The notes under the pieces: model-generated
Told to the model about the DNA's origin: nothing
What the model saw: only the letters and a program-made list of their open reading frames with translations
Databases searched by the model: none
Shown here: positions 10,046 through 28,545 of the stretch, piece by piece
Position numbering within the stretch: position 1 is the stretch's first letter
Layout of the letters: each line of letters opens with the position of its first letter
Made by a program: the position numbers and the translations under genes
DNA from: Mermis nigrescens
Lineage: Eukaryota; Nematoda; Enoplea; Mermithida; Mermithidae
Reading direction: 5' to 3'
DNA length: 64,000 nt
Assembly: GCA_036768485.1 (NCBI GenBank)
Contig: JAVLUZ010000143.1
Span: forward strand, 248,001-312,000

Positions 10046-13000
10046 TGACCCTAAAATATATGCAAATTTGAGCCCATCGGAAATATCAAAACAAATTAAT
10101 GCGACAAAGTATCAGACTCCTGGTTAAAGCCGGCGATGTTGAAACCGGATCCAATTTCGTATTCAGTACATACATAAGGAAATATTAATTTTCCATTTTT
10201 CGTATTTATATTTTAGCAACTTCGATCCATTTACAACATGCATACATTGTACGAATAGGTATATAAGAAGTCTTAAAATTAGTAAGCCAGCTATTATGTG
10301 ATATTGTGTTGATATTCAGTTTTCATTGAATTAGACATAAAAACTAAAGTTGCAAGTCCTCTTGCAATAATGTATCACATTTATTTTTTTTTAAATTTAA
10401 AGTTATGATGTGTAGAATTGGTAAATGAATCAAATCAAAATTTTTGTGCACTTTTTTGACTGGCGTGTCACCATTCGAGACATAAGAGGTTCCGAATGAA
10501 GCTAACACTGAAATGTATTTTTTCGTTGATTTTTGTGAAGCTAGAGATTTTGAGTAAGAGCTTCTAGCAACATTTAGCAGCATTCATGTCCTCGTGGTGA
10601 AAGCATAATTAGAAACATGGACTTTTTTAAGCGCCGAGCAAAGAAAACTGGTACTGCGCTAACGAAAACTTTTGGGTATAAGCGTCATGCGCAAAGGCTG
10701 TTTTGAATGAATTTTGAATGAAAACATGGGAGTTTTTAGCATTTTAAAGCATTTTTCAAGAAAGCTTCAGAAAATTCTCGGCGCTTGAACTTGCTTAAAA
10801 ATGTATTATCTTTTGTTTTTCTGCCGCTGGTCCTTCTACCGCTGGTCCTATCTTTTGTTTTCCTTATTCATTTTTTTGTTCTTTCCCGTAAGTTCTCCCG
10901 AAAATCTAACATCGATTTTGCTTTTAACTTTTTATTTCAACTTAACCTTACTACCTGATTGCATCTGCAAGCACATAAGACTTTTCATTGCGCACAAAAA
11001 TCGATTTATCATTGATAACGAACAGTTTTAATCAAAATAAAACCTTTGCATCAGATCATTTAAGCTTGAAGAAATGAATAGTTTGTGTATATAATATAAT
11101 AAATCACACCTCGACATGCAGGAAAGACCGCGGAAATTGGTTTTAACAATGCTTTAAGTCGGAATATAAATGCTAGAATTTTTCGAAGCTTTGTGTCAAA
11201 TTCACTGTCCTGGTGTTATATTTGACCCTTAAAAAGTCATTCTCAAAAGGTTAAATCAAAATTCGCGCACAAAGATAGATTACGCAATTGATCCAAACAT
11301 GAATTGACTGGATGGTGAGAAATCAATCGTGTTATAAATTTGAACAGTACATAGATTTTTCGTACAAGTCGAAAAACATAAACCAATGTTTTTTTTTAAT
11401 TTTCCTCACCATGATGTTTGAGCTCGCCGAAAAACGCACAAAAATGTCATTACTTTTGCCTTCCTCTTGATATTAACATATTTTTTGATGCTTTAATGAG
11501 AGGCCTTTTGCGCAAATGCTCTCTTCAGGCCATTAGCGGCCGCGCAAATAGGGGCGATGCTAAAAATCTCTGATTAGAAATCTGTTTTGCTCTGTTCCAT
11601 TGTCAATTTGCAAGATAAATTGTAAACCCAAATAAATAGCAAAACTATTTGCTTTTTAGATATTGTAAAAAAAGCAATTCTATTGGCCAGAGCAGACGCA
11701 CACGTGGTACAGCTTGAAGAAAATGATGACGATTTTTATTAGTTCATTGATACACACATCGGATTAAGATACGTTTAAAGATAAAAATGCAGTCATATTT
11801 TCCCGCTCTAAATTTTATACTTTTTAGCAGAATTTTTTCGATTCGTGACCGGTAAATAAATTTGTTATGTTTGTGGGATTTCGGGTCTAATCTCAATAGC
11901 AAAAAATAAAATAAAAATGAAAGGCAGAAATGAAGTCGAAAAATTTAGCACAAAAACATACCCACGTGTAATTTTTTAGTCATGCAAACTTAAAGCTGAT
12001 GTGATAGACTCACGCTCGTTTGGAAGCTATGCGATTTATTTCCAATCTTAATGAACGGTAATTCCTTTCCTTGGCAAAGCTAACGAGGCAGAAGAACACT
12101 TAGCAGACCATAAAAAGCACGCAATGATAAGTAGTATGTAAAATCTCAAGTTTAAAAAATTGTTGCAGTGGATATTTTCGAGTAATTTTTGTTTTTTTTT
12201 AAATTAGGTTTTCTGATCAAAGACTGGAAAATTTTAAAAACCTATCAGTGAGATTTTCTAAGGGGCCAGAAAATTCTAGTCTTTCACAGCTCGACAGACA
12301 CAGCCTTTTATGCAGCGATTCCTCACATAGGTATCCCTTCTTATTCAAATGCACCTACACGTGTTACGAAACGTCAATTTCTTGCACGTTGCTATTTTTG
12401 TTAGGATTTCGTGGTATTTATTTCGGTACTAAGGTAGACTAAATTTTGGTCTTCTATTTGAAATTTGATAAAATAATTTTTATTAGTCAATTTATTAGAT
12501 GAAAATTGATTATCAAATAAATAAGTAAAATATGCAAAACGTCTTTCGTTTTTTAAATCAGATATAACTAAATTATATGTTAAGATGTTGATTTGAGCCA
12601 ACTGTTACAAGCTAATTAAAGTTATAAAAACATTTTCAAATTTATATTCCATTAAAATAAAATTTTATGATCAAATTATTTAATTCGAAGCTAATTAATT
12701 TTAATTTAATTTTAATTATAAGCTATCGAATTTCAATTCTGAGTACACTGAATTTAAAAATTAATTATTAAGTAAAACAATCAAAAAACGACTAAAGAAT
12801 AAAATCAAACTTGCTGAAGAATAAATATCATTGAGTCAAAAGGCATATTATGCGCGCTTTTTTAAGATTAAATATTTAGGTCCTTTACTGGAAAAAAGGA
12901 TTTAAGAGTGCGAGGTGTGGCCTGCATAGGGATTTGAGTTGTTTTTTCGACAAATTCGTGAAACGCTCCACTCTTACTTTGAATATAATTTCTATTGCTC

Positions 13001-13480
13001 CCGAGTGCATGAATAGAACGAATGAGTAGTAAATCAGTCGTTCCCAGCTATACTTCAGCATAGTACGTAGTTTAAAAAAATTCTCGAAGATTTTTGAAGC
13101 TTTTCGAAAAAAATGACTGCAACGCAAAGTATTTCTAAAAATTATTTTAAAAACGCTGTCCTGCCTTGAATAGCTATTTCTAGGATTATACACGTAATTT
13201 CGAGAAAAAGTTTAGTATCGCCCAACCTGCAAAAATTCTGAATCTTTCACCGCAGTAAAACTTTTTAGGTCTGAAAATGCGACCATGCGCAACATCTACG
13301 TTTCTCTTTATGTAATACAAGAAAAAGAATTAAATCGGCTCGTACGCGCGATTCCGAACGCATGCTTGGTTAGTTTGACGAGGTGTTGGAAGGATTGTAT
13401 TCTAACTTTCTACAGGGTTCACGCCTGACAGCGTTCCCAACTGTCGAACGAAACTAGAACCACCCTACCCTGTTGATATT
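10046..13480. other. Intergenic DNA without recognisable genes
   Basis: Very AT-rich, with several T-rich pseudo-ORFs (for example about 10801-11031) of low complexity. No conserved domain, splice-supported exon, RNA gene or clean transposon end was seen. Confidence 0.5.
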
Positions 13481-13775
13481 ACAGGGCACTCGAAACGGCA
13501 TGCACGTTGAGTGGTAGGGGGTTGGGGGTCTAGACTCCCAAAACGAAATAATGAAAAGTTTTCTAAGAAAAACGAGGCAATATGAAGGCTAAAAACTGAA
13601 GAAAATCTAAAAATTTCTTCGAAAATGCTTGAACTTAATCAAAAACTGTAGGTTAAAATAATTTGAGTGGTATTTTAGCATTTATACCGATTTTGGACGT
13701 CATTTTGACCCTGAAAATTCAATATTTGACCTTCAAGACCTACTGACTCCCTAGACGGTCATGGCATCTGTATAT
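13481..13775. mobile_element. MITE-like element, M2 family (approximate ends)
   Basis: It contains GGGGGTTGGGGGTCTAGAC, AAATGCTTGAACTTAATC and CATTTATACCGATTTTGGACGTCATTTTGACC, in the same order as the copy at 48121-48370. It starts near GGCATGCACG and ends near GGTCATGGCATCTGTATATG. It is noncoding. Confidence 0.5.
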
Positions 13776-15337
13776 GTTTATGTAGGTATGTTCCCGACTG
13801 TGCTGCTTCCTGGACATGCGAACTTCCCGACAATGGCTTCTGTAAGTCCTATTCTTTCTCTGCTGTGTGGAATTTCCGCACAATATGGGAACAAATTAGT
13901 GGGTTGGATTCCGAAGTTAAACATGGTTAAACCTCTTTCGGGAAAAATAAAAAATATATCATGAGTGCAAACTTTAGCGGACGTTCGACTATGTACTAAG
14001 GCAGTGTTAAGGACATTTCGCCAAGGTTAAACTGTTCCTACCTGTGTATGTACCTAAATAAATTTGTGCTCGTGCCGTCATCACGAACATTTTAGTGAAT
14101 TTAACTGACAACTCATTACTTTTCGAGATATTAAATGCGGGAAGAATTTGAGGGGTCAATGTGTAGAACCGAATGAAAAAATGGATAATTCATTTGGAAA
14201 AATACGGCGAAAGGACAAAAATTAACGTAAATCAAATATGTTCTCGAAAGGTACTTGAAATTGACTAGAAACTGAATTATCATAATTTTAACACTATTTT
14301 AGCATCATTTTGACTTAAAAAATCTCTCGAGATGACCTTCTTCCCAGCTGCATCTCACCCACGATTCAAATTTAATTTTTTTGTTGTATCAAGAATGCAC
14401 TTAAGTTTGCCAAGCCTAAACTTTTGTACCTATAAGGTTACCTATTTATTGACAGGTGTTTGCTTTGCATAAAATCTCAATCGTATTTGTTGTACTAGTC
14501 AGTAAGGCTAATCATTCGGGAAGGCAACCACGCACTATGTTATTGCTCTCCGGGTACATTCCGGAAGACTGGACGGTCGGAGTAGCTAAATTTAAATACT
14601 TATGTATATCATTAGTTGAGAAGGCAGCACCAGTGACACATCTAGGATTTTCGTCAGGGGCGGTACCCCAGCTTTTTCCAAAACAGTCAAAAATAGATCG
14701 AAAATTCACTTTTCACGAGCGAAATTGCGTTTTTTTCGGTGCGAAACAAGGATTAAACTTCCTTGACTGTAGCGAAGATCCGGCGTAAAGCGCCGGCAAA
14801 TCTTTGAAATTTACGCGGAAGGGCGTTAAGTGCCTTGAATTACTGCTAGATTTCCTTTTTTATAGCATCGCGAAGTATCAAAATTTTTATCCTAAAAAAC
14901 GGGGAAAACTAACGCTGGCTGTACTTTTTTCTGCTCCAGAAATTGTTGTAAGAGCCATGAAAATGTTTGCTGCTATAAAGACCTATTCCTGTCGCCAGAA
15001 TATGACTTCCAGGCCGCCAAGAAAGCAAGAATGTCATTTTAAAAATTATCCAAAAACTTGAAAAATTCTGATCACCGACAGCCAAAATTCATTACAAATT
15101 ACGTTTCCATTCCCTAATTCGCCAACTATTTTGGGTCTATAGTAGGGACAGCCGCCCCTCGTCCCCCTTGAATTCTCCCTTGGACAGCGTGGTCGAAAAT
15201 CGAAAACCCCGGTAAGAAAGCTGTACGGCCGTTAACCCAGCACAGTAAGGAAGGCTGCGCGTACCGGTGGGAGTGAAAAGGATAAAAGTACTTCTAAGGA
15301 CAACGGCTAAAAAAGATTAAAATAACTATATATTATA

Positions 15338-15505
15338 TAGTCTGTTTCATATGAGTTTGGGTATAAATTTTAAAAACTATGTATGACAATAAGCCGCCGA
15401 CAGATTTCAATTATAGCATTGATTTGATATATAATTATTTTAATCCGTTGGCTTACTTTCGAAAGATTCTTAAAATTTATGTCCAAACGTATGAAACAGA
15501 CAATA
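15338..15505. mobile_element. Palindromic MITE, M4 family
   Basis: Starts TATAGTCTGTTTCATATGAG and ends with the complement (CGTATGAAACAGACAATA). The centre is diverged, with a sequence like GATTTGATATATAATTA. Same family as 5923-6089. It is noncoding. Confidence 0.65.
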
Positions 15506-17034
15506 ATCTTAGTTTGAAAATGTCCCAAAAATATTTACCGTGTTCAAATACTTCGAGAGCTAAACACTGAATCAGTTATAATTTTGAGCAACTCAACAGA
15601 AAACTTTCAAACCATAGTATTTTGTATCGCAAATATGACAATGAAAGTAATATTCTAATGACGTTTTATCGGGCATTTTGTAAAATTTGAGTATCGCAAA
15701 ATTTGACTTTACCAAAATTGGTTTAGATGTCAGAGTTCTTCTTAGAACACAAGCTATTCTTTGAATTTTAGCTTTCCGTCAACAATAAAATAGGAGGCAA
15801 ATATTTTAAGAGAGATTTCAATGAAACCCATTAAGTACCTATATAAGAATAAGCAGGTGTCTAAATTATCAGATTAAAAAAGGCCTGCTCGAGTAAAGCA
15901 AATTTTTGAATAAAGTTTTTTGCTTTATTTTTTATTGCGAAGTTGCTTACTGATTAAATTTACATCCTGAATTCGTTAAAAAACGATTGTACTTGAAGTT
16001 TAGGGCTGTTTAGCTCGATATGCATCGTTCATTCAAGGAAGAATAGTCGATCTTATTATTTTTTTAAAGCGTGAATGGAAAGCCTGTAAAGGTTTTTATC
16101 AAAAATGCACTTGACATCGTGTATCCATTCGTTTATACGAAACTTTTTAAAGAAGGCGAGAGAATAAATATCTTTTTATTGCGTTTCAAGGAAGACATAA
16201 AGCTGCTCGGCGTCAAGACTATTACATTCGTTCTTCCGCTTCAGAAGACCAATATTTTGTCACCATATTTTAGGTAAGATGGTGCTACAATTCAACCGAA
16301 CTAATTGCGGTGGCGTTCAGTTGAATTCATGCATCTGTGACGCAAAGAAATAATACATAATTCCAGGAAAAAGCGTATATTAGCGCTAACGCTAAGCTCG
16401 ACATGCAGCCCGTTCGGCTAAGCAGGGTGATTCGTCGCACATTAGGAGAAAAGGTGGAAGCGTTTTTTCCAGCGAAACCGAAATAAACACAAATCTAACC
16501 GGCATTTCCAATTATTTTCTATACTTTCGATGTATATGATATTCCAGATGTGTTTGAGTTCTGTAGCATGTCTTTGTTTCGTTGAAACAGTCGGGCGAAT
16601 TCCGCGAAATGACGATCGTGTCGATAAAAATTTAAAAGCGTGTGTTTCGCGCTAAAGATGCTATGTATATTGGCACAAAAGGAAAATGAAATGCCTAGTT
16701 TTGCAAGGATGTGCGTTGCAGCTTTCTTTAGAGTTATACATATAAACTCGGCTATAGCTTGTATACGCGTAAGCTTTTGAGCCAGCATACGTATTCTAAA
16801 AATCGGGGCAGAATTCTGGCTACTGGGTCCTCTTCTTCGAAGCTGCATACATGTGTTTTATTAACTAAGAAATTATGTGTATTCACTTTTCCTACTTTTT
16901 TCAGCAGAATGCGGATACGCATCACACGTGCAACGCAAATTGCGTTATAGGCTGCAGTAAACTCGACTCGTTTTTGCTCGTTGTTCGTCAGCTAAAGTGT
17001 AAATTTAGCTTTAGAGCGTCCGAAAATTTTAGCC
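15506..17034. other. Intergenic DNA without recognisable genes
   Basis: AT-rich with a few ORFs of 60-110 codons on both strands. None has a recognisable domain or splice-site support. The stretch leads up to the probable actin promoter. Confidence 0.5.
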
Positions 17035-17045
17035 TATATATATAT
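17035..17045 (+). promoter_or_regulatory. Possible TATA box of the actin gene
   Basis: A TATATATATAT run about 1 kb upstream of the actin start codon. A good splice acceptor (TTTGCTTCAG) ends at 18011, so a noncoding leader exon joined by a leader intron would fit, as is common in insect actin genes. The assignment is inferred; no transcript start can be seen directly. Confidence 0.25.
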
Positions 17046-18030
17046 TCATTCGTGCCTGAATTCGGTTGACGTTCGGCAGCTAATCGTTACGCTTTCTCAT
17101 TTGCTCAGGAGCATCATACATCCTTCTTATTGAGTACGTATGTTAGCTTATGTTTATGTCCCATCTCAATAGCTTACTTCATTATGTCTGCTCCAGCTAA
17201 ATTTATGAAATTATCTTTGCATCTGCGCATTAACATTTAACATATTCTGTTAGATTTGTTCTTCAGATAAATAATTTTATAGCTTAAGCTTGAGTTTTAT
17301 AATTGAAAATAAAATAATAATTTTATTAGCTCTGCATATTTGGAATTTTGAACGATGAGTTAGCCGTATACTTTCTAAAATTTGTTTCAAAAAACACGTT
17401 CTATCATGAAAGCCTAATTTCATTATTTCTGGACAGACCTAATTTCTAAAAATGACAATTTAAAAGTTATAAATTCGTGTTTTCGATTAGGTCATAGATT
17501 AATTCTTTAGATAAAGAATTTTTAAGGTCAGCTTGTTTTTAAGTTTTCTAATTTAAAAAACTTTAGTCAGTTCTGCTTATTTTAAATTTATTACGATGAC
17601 TGCGTCAAATTTTTTAAAATTTTCTCCGAAATATCTTCAAGCTTCTCAACGCGTATTCCAGATTTTTCATAACCTTGTTTGTACTTCACATAAGATTTCG
17701 TTTAAAGTTCGTGCCAGCATTACACTACTCAAAAAATGAACGCTAGCGGACCTAACTTATGTAGTTCTTTGCAGAAGCTGATCCATGGAAAAGTAGATTT
17801 CCTCAAGTCATATTTGCTTCAGTAATAGATCCAGTCATTATCAGGAATATTCGATACTTTTTAAAAAGTAGCACACAAAGATGCTGAAAATCACGAACAT
17901 ACGAAAAGAAAAATAAGGAAGACTTTAAGAACAATATCAATTTTTTGTATATTGTTGGGACTCATTATTATCTAACGAAGCAGTACCATTCTCATAAGAT
18001 ATTTGCTTCAGATCAAAAATCGACTGAAAA

Positions 18031-22656
<4,626 letters not shown>

Positions 22657-22939
22657 ACGTCGCTGGGGTCCATCACGCCACCAAAACGTATTCATGTATT
22701 ACATTTTATTCTACAAATCTCCGTTTTATCTTGACGTCTCATTTTGAGCCACGCATCATCCGTATTTCACGTTTTTTTGGCTAATGCTATACACTGCAAT
22801 TATGTAATCGTAATATTTGTAACGACGTAGGAACCGATTTGGAATCTGCGCTCTCATTCAATTTATTGTCATCGTAAAATTGTTTAGCTGCTTTTCGAAC
22901 ATAATTTAGTTAAGCGATGTTCGCAGGAAGATATAGTTG

Positions 22940-22945
22940 AATAAA
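22940..22945 (+). terminator. Polyadenylation signal of the actin gene
   Basis: AATAAA, 284 nt after the actin stop codon, the first consensus signal on this strand after the stop. It implies a 3' UTR of about 300 nt. Confidence 0.6.
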
Positions 22946-24186
22946 AGAATACGTAGAAATCATATATTGCGTCAGCCAATGCAATTTTATCAGAAAATGG
23001 TCGTGTTTTTTAAGTTACGTTCAAGTGCTAGCCAAAACGAAAAAGATTCGGAAAAAGTTAAAATTTTACGGATTCGAGTCACATTTACGAAGCTGAAGTG
23101 ATGCAACGCTTTTTTCGCTTTTAGACTATTTTTTACTGAACTCTTACCAACTTGAATGCTCATGTTACGCAATTTATTTTTCCACTTTGATTTTGAGAAG
23201 GGATTTTTGGGAAATTGATCTGGGTCGGTGCTAGCCTGAAAAAAGCTTTTTAGTAAGTTTTTCCGCATGAAGAGAAATTTCAAAGATTTATACTTGCATA
23301 TATCGCCTCCCGCACGGCAAAAGGGTCTAAGTACAGTTTTGATTTTTTCGAGAAAATCGAGTTCAGTTTTTGATTTAGACCTTTTAGAGTACTAGACCCT
23401 TTAGGTTCAGACGCTTTCCACAGTGAATTTTCATTATTATGGTACAAGACCATGTTTAACGCGTAGAGCTCCTCGAGACGAATCAAATGACATGTCTAAC
23501 TCCATTTTGACCTGAGGGATGCACTTATACCCTTTTGCCATGCTAATGACGATATGTACACAAATGTACATACTTAGTATGTACATACAATGCAATCTGA
23601 TTTCAAGGGTGACTCTGTTACTAAAAAATAAGAAAGGAACGAGTTTGAACTATTGATATTTGAAATAAAATACAAAAATTTAAGTGGTTTGAAATATAAG
23701 ATTGCGACTGACGCTGTTTCGTCCTACTTCGACTTGAACCGGAAGTGTTAAATACATAAACATTTGTGAATCCAATAAGCTGGCATCAGAAAATCTAAAA
23801 CATATTCTAATTTACGATCCTAGAAAAGGCAGGTCCTATGTATAAGCGTTTGGTTCAACGTGACTGGTGTAATTTCCTCCCCATAATCCAGCATTGAAAT
23901 TAATCTGTAAAATTAGCTTTCTGCCTGCCCTGAGCACTGCCTCGCAAAATTGTTAGGTATCACATCGCAAATTTATTTTCCATCTAAAGTTAGAAAAAGC
24001 TTATATAGTCCGTTTCACATATAAGTTTGGGCATAAATTTTAAGAATTTTTAAATATAGTAAGCCGACAGCTTACAGTAATTAAGGATCAATTCAATGCA
24101 TTTAGCGCAATCTCTCAGCTTTGTCAAAAATTAAGTTGGGGTGAATGCTTGACTAATGCTATCTTAGCTGTAGAATCGTAGAATAA
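22946..24186. other. Intergenic DNA without recognisable genes
   Basis: No gene recognised. A truncated M4 MITE end (TATATAGTCCGTTTCACATA) lies at about 24005-24075. Short minus-strand ORFs have no family features. Confidence 0.5.
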
Positions 24187-24850
24187 TGTGACGGTAAGCT
24201 GGTGCTGATTTACTAGAGCAGGAACTGTAGCTAGTTCGATAACAAAATGTCAGATGAGCAAAGATGGGTAAATGATGAAGAACAACGACGACACGATACG
24301 ACGAAGCGAATAGGCGAGTTGAGGAATAATGATGATGAGGAGAGAATAAGCCGAGTATCTTTAAGCATAAGGCTTTTATACATTTCTTATAACATGGGGA
24401 TATGAGAGTTTCTTATTTGAGAGTCCCGACCGATAGGCGCCAGGAGCATCGCCGTTCGACTTTTAGCTTTTGAGTTACCGACCGGCTTATGATTTAAGAT
24501 TACTTTTACAGTGACTAAGTTGTTACGTGCATTTTTGGAGTTTTGCTAAAATCGAATACGGGCGGCTGAGTCAAGGCGGGAGAGTTTCATATGAATCACG
24601 TTACTTTTTGGAGAGCTTGAGTATTAGCGGCTAGGTCAAAGGCGGGACAGTTTCACGTGAATCTTGCTAGCTTACTAAGATTGTTGGCGACTAGCGTCTT
24701 AGTTGGGCGGAATGAACGCTATAAAACTAGGCGCCGATTATCTGTCTGATTCAATTCAAAAAGTCTATTATGTCTGAGAGCATAGAGAAACGTTAAAGTT
24801 GAGTTATTAAGTTTTTATGCAGTTCGTTATTAAAATTAAGATTCATTACA
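24187..24850. repeat. LTR-like sequence (664 bp, TG..CA ends)
   Basis: It starts TGTGACGG and ends CATTACA, with TG..CA termini. Read on the minus strand, a purine run (AGGGGGAAGAA) lies directly before the TG end, like a polypurine tract next to a 3' LTR. On the plus strand there is a TATAAAA near 24720, so orientation is not settled. No flanking short duplication was seen, so it is not a clean solo LTR. It may be the displaced 3' LTR of the minus-strand Gypsy-like element whose ORFs stop at 34274. That is inference. Confidence 0.45.
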
Positions 24851-24965
24851 TTCTTCCCCCTAGTTTAGTCAGTGCTCCCACTGAAAAGCATCAGGACAAG
24901 AAAATTAATGTTAAGTTTCATTGATCGAAACATTCGAGAAATACGAAGAGCAAATCTCGTATATC

Positions 24966-26140
24966 TTAGGTAGCGCGTTAGCGCGTACCTATAATATACT
25001 CGGGTACCCTAACACCTGTGCATCCCCTACAGCTATAACGGGACACTTCTGGAAGGTGCGGCTTTTTAAAAAAAGATAATAAAAAAATTCGCTGCCCATG
25101 TTTTTTGTTTTTCTTGAAACTCAAAACTGACTGTGTAAAGAAGGTGTAAAGTTTTTGTGTAACGTTAGAACATAGGACAAATTTTGGGACCTTTTTACTG
25201 CGGCATATGGACAACTGAGTATTGATGACTCGAAGAATTGAACAGCATAAGATAATAGAGGGATGAATTATACAGATGACACCTTTTTTGTTTTTTGAAA
25301 TCGCATTAGTTATCGAATGGCAGTGTAAAGAGTGCGAAAATCTGGGGGTGAAAAAGCACTTTTTGGTCGAGTTTTCAACCTGCTTCTGTCCGATACTAAC
25401 TCCGGTTATGAGTTTTCTAAAATGTTTTCCTGACAGAAATGTAGAGTGGATCAAGGGCTACATTCTGCATATAAGCAAAGTCTTCTATGCTCTATGGTGA
25501 GTTAGATCCTGGGGTTTAAAGTTTACACTCTAGTGGATGGTGTAAAAAAACGGATTTTAACTAAGATTTCTCTGCCAAATTTTCTCGCTTATGAGTCAGG
25601 GTAAATTGAATACAGAAGTAATAAAGTGCCTCTCAGGGGCTACACATCGCAGCAAACCGCATTTAAAAAAAACGCAATATTGAGTTGTTTATGGGGGTGT
25701 AAAGTTCGAAATCAGAGGTAAAAAATGGGCAAAAAAACACGTTTTTTCCGAATTTTGATCAATAAATCATACCAAATAATTTTTGCAAGAGAATTTTGGC
25801 ACACAGGAATGTACTACGATTTAAAAGCTACAAATTGTACCAAACCGAATTTCTTTAAACTCAATGGGGAGTTCGGTACGAAATTTTAAAGTTTACAGTG
25901 TTCTAAATGATGGAAAATACGTTTTTGTTGCGTTTTTTGTTCGCCACTTTCTCCGTCCAGAAGTCGGGATAAGTCCATGTTTCATAAAATCATGCGCATG
26001 GAGAGCAATCGTTTAGATGTAAATTGCCTGCAAAATTGGTTTAAAATGAACCAGCAATCACACTACTGTGCACAGAAGTCGACAAAGATATGCAGCTTTA
26101 TTGTAATCATGTACATTAATAAGCCGTAAATCGGAAATAC
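24966..26140 (+). repeat. Long noncoding repeat unit, copy A
   Basis: Begins at a hairpin (GGTAGCGCG / CGCGTACC) followed by TATAATATACT. Its sequence is largely shared with copy D at 50526 onward: GGGACACTTCTGGAAGGTGCG, repeated GTGTAAAG motifs, and TTTAAAGTTTACACTCTAG. No ORF holds a known domain. It ends near TACATTAATAAGCCGTAAA, where copy B sequence follows. Confidence 0.75.
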
Positions 26141-26196
26141 ACCATTTGGAATGGAAAAGACTGCAGTTAATGAATACATATGTTAAACTTATTATC

Positions 26197-28545
26197 ATAT
26201 GTAGCGCGATAGCGCTACCTATAATATACTTGGCCATCCTTTTTCTTATATGTTTATCACAGAGAGTGCGAAATTTGTGTCCCCCCTCACAGCAACAACG
26301 GCACACACCTGGGAAGTGCGGTTTTTTTAATCGATGGATAATTAAAAAATTCGATGCCCGTGTTTTTTTCTTTTGTTCACACTCAATACTGAGTTAGCAA
26401 TGAGCGTGTAAAGTGTAAAGCAAAAAATCAAATAATTTGCGGAGGGCCAATGTTTTTTTTAAAAATGTTGCCCCTCAGCTGTAGATTACGAATCTGACCT
26501 TAAAATTACTTTACACTCAATGGTTGTTGCACAAAAGTGTAAAGTATACGTGTTTTTTACTCTTTGCGTGTCCTTCAGCTTATCTAACTCAATTTTGGTT
26601 TCTGTGCAGTCCAATCGGTTCTATAATGTAGAGGGTTACAAAATCTCAAATCGATTTTTTCTTTCTTATAACGCAATATTTCTTGATCTGTGATCGTTTT
26701 AGTGTAAAGGGTTCGAGACGAAAAACGATATCTCTTCAACTACTCCGCTAAGTAGGCGGAATATGCTAATTATGCTTAAAAGGTGCCCTGACCTTAGCGT
26801 TACAGATCCCAGTTTATTTTGTTTTATACACCCAATATTGCGGTATTAGCACAAGTGTAAAGTTTACACCGAGAAGCATTTTTGCGCCCAGAGCGTCGTG
26901 GATGATGAATTTTTTAAATGTTCTCCGTAAGGTCAGAATAACGAATCTGACCTTTAAACTTTTCTACAGCCAGTGTTTGTTGAGGTATAAAGAGGTGAAC
27001 TTTGAACTATACCTACATCTATTTTCTAATGCCGATAGATAACTCCGTATTGCATATTTTTGATCAGATTTTTCGTATTTCAGAGGTTTTTGACTCGTCT
27101 TTAATAAATAATTATTTTTATCATCATAAATGCACTATTCTTAAACTTCAGTAGAATGATGGATATCTTTCAAAATAGGATAATCAAGCTAAAATCTGCT
27201 GATATGTCGAGTTGGCGCAGTGGTTGACAACTCCATTCTCGGATGCGGTATTAAACAAAGAATGATGGGTTCGAATCTTCTGAATGCTGACTTTTTCATT
27301 TTTTAAATTCTTTCGGCAAAACCATGTACTTCATTTGACTCATATATCTATTTAGGTTCTGCAGATAACACTTTTTTGTTTTTTGAATTTCGCCTCAGTT
27401 CTCGAATGGGAGTGTAAAGAGTGCGAAAATCTGGGGGCGAAAAGACACATTTTGGCCGAGTTTTTGACATGTTTATGTCTGCCAACAACTCCAGTTATAG
27501 TTTTAGGAAATTTTTTCTGACAGAAATGTACTTCGGATCAAGGGCTATCTTTTGCTTACCAGCAAACTTTTTTACAATCAATACGCAGTTAGTACCAGGG
27601 TCTTAAACTTTACTCTCTAGTGGATGAGTAAAAAACAGATTTTGTCCAAATTTCTCTGCCAAAAGTTGGGGTTAATTAAATAAAATAGAAATAAAGTAAC
27701 TTCTAATGGCTACACGTCGAAGCGAGCGCGTTCAAAAAACGTTATATTGAGTTGTTTATGGGGTATAAAGTTCGAAATCTGAGGTGTAAAGTGGGCGAAA
27801 AAAACAGGTTTTTTTCGTATTTCGATTGATAAATCATATCAAATATTTTGCGGAACATAAGTTTGGCACATACAAACCTACTACTATCAAAGGGCAACAA
27901 ACTGGCCCGAACCGAATTTATTCACATTCAATGAGCGTTAGGTTCAGACTTTTAAAGTTTACAATGTAGTGGACAGTGGAAAATACGTGTTTGTACATTT
28001 TTTGTTCGCCACTTTCTCTGTTCAGCAGTCGGGCGAGGTCGAATAGGATAAAAATAAAGTAAATTCTAGTTTTTTTTCTACGTAAAATCAGAATTGGGAA
28101 TCTGACTGTTAGTATTCTCTACACTTAGTAGTTTTGTAAAGTTTGCACAATTCATTTGTTGTTAATATGTAGTTTATACTACAAATTTATTTTACTACCA
28201 AATTTGAGCGTTAGTGTTCCTTACACTTGATATTTGCGTGAAATTTTGGAATTTTTGCCGAGAAACTTTGTTTTTTAATTTACCAACATCCCACCTATTC
28301 AATTTTCTTAAAGTTTAAAATCTTTTACAATTCTCTTCATAATTTAATGGTAGGTTTAAACTTTAAGTTTCTCTTGGTTTACAACTCTCGCTTAGCAAGC
28401 TCATTTTTCAAAACTTTTTCATAGTGATCAATCGCGTTTAGTTCGGAATTGGTGGACGGCCCTTATTTTATTACTCGGCTTAAATAATCCAAGTGACTGT
28501 CTTTTGATTATTTTCCTTATCGCAAATTCAAACACCCAAATTTCA
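26197..28545 (+). repeat. Long noncoding repeat unit, copy B (diverged)
   Basis: Starts with a perfect small hairpin GTAGCGC-GATA-GCGCTAC and the same TATAATATACTT, then a diverged version of the unit. The 3' part (about 28100-28545) matches 52805-53245 of copy D almost base for base. A tRNA-like insert is present at 27206-27292. It is noncoding. Confidence 0.7.
27206..27292 (+). ncRNA. tRNA-like Pol III unit (degenerate tRNA or SINE head)
   Basis: Contains a good A box (TGGCGCAGTGG) and B box (GGTTCGAATCT) at tRNA-like spacing, followed directly by a TTTTT Pol III terminator. It does not fold as a normal cloverleaf. Instead GAGTTG pairs with CAACTC and CATTCT with AGAATG, with GTC/GAC at the ends. 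It lies inside repeat copy B and has no counterpart in copies A, C or D. It could be a tRNA pseudogene or tRNA-derived SINE. Confidence 0.4.

Noticed and set aside
16071..16277. 68-codon ORF with Lys-rich composition
   Set aside because: No recognisable family, no splice support, and length within chance for AT-rich DNA.
24966..25020. Helitron terminus
   Set aside because: The hairpin lies at the very end of the unit instead of about 10 nt before a CTRR end, and copies disagree on the bases outside it. Kept only as a possibility in the findings.
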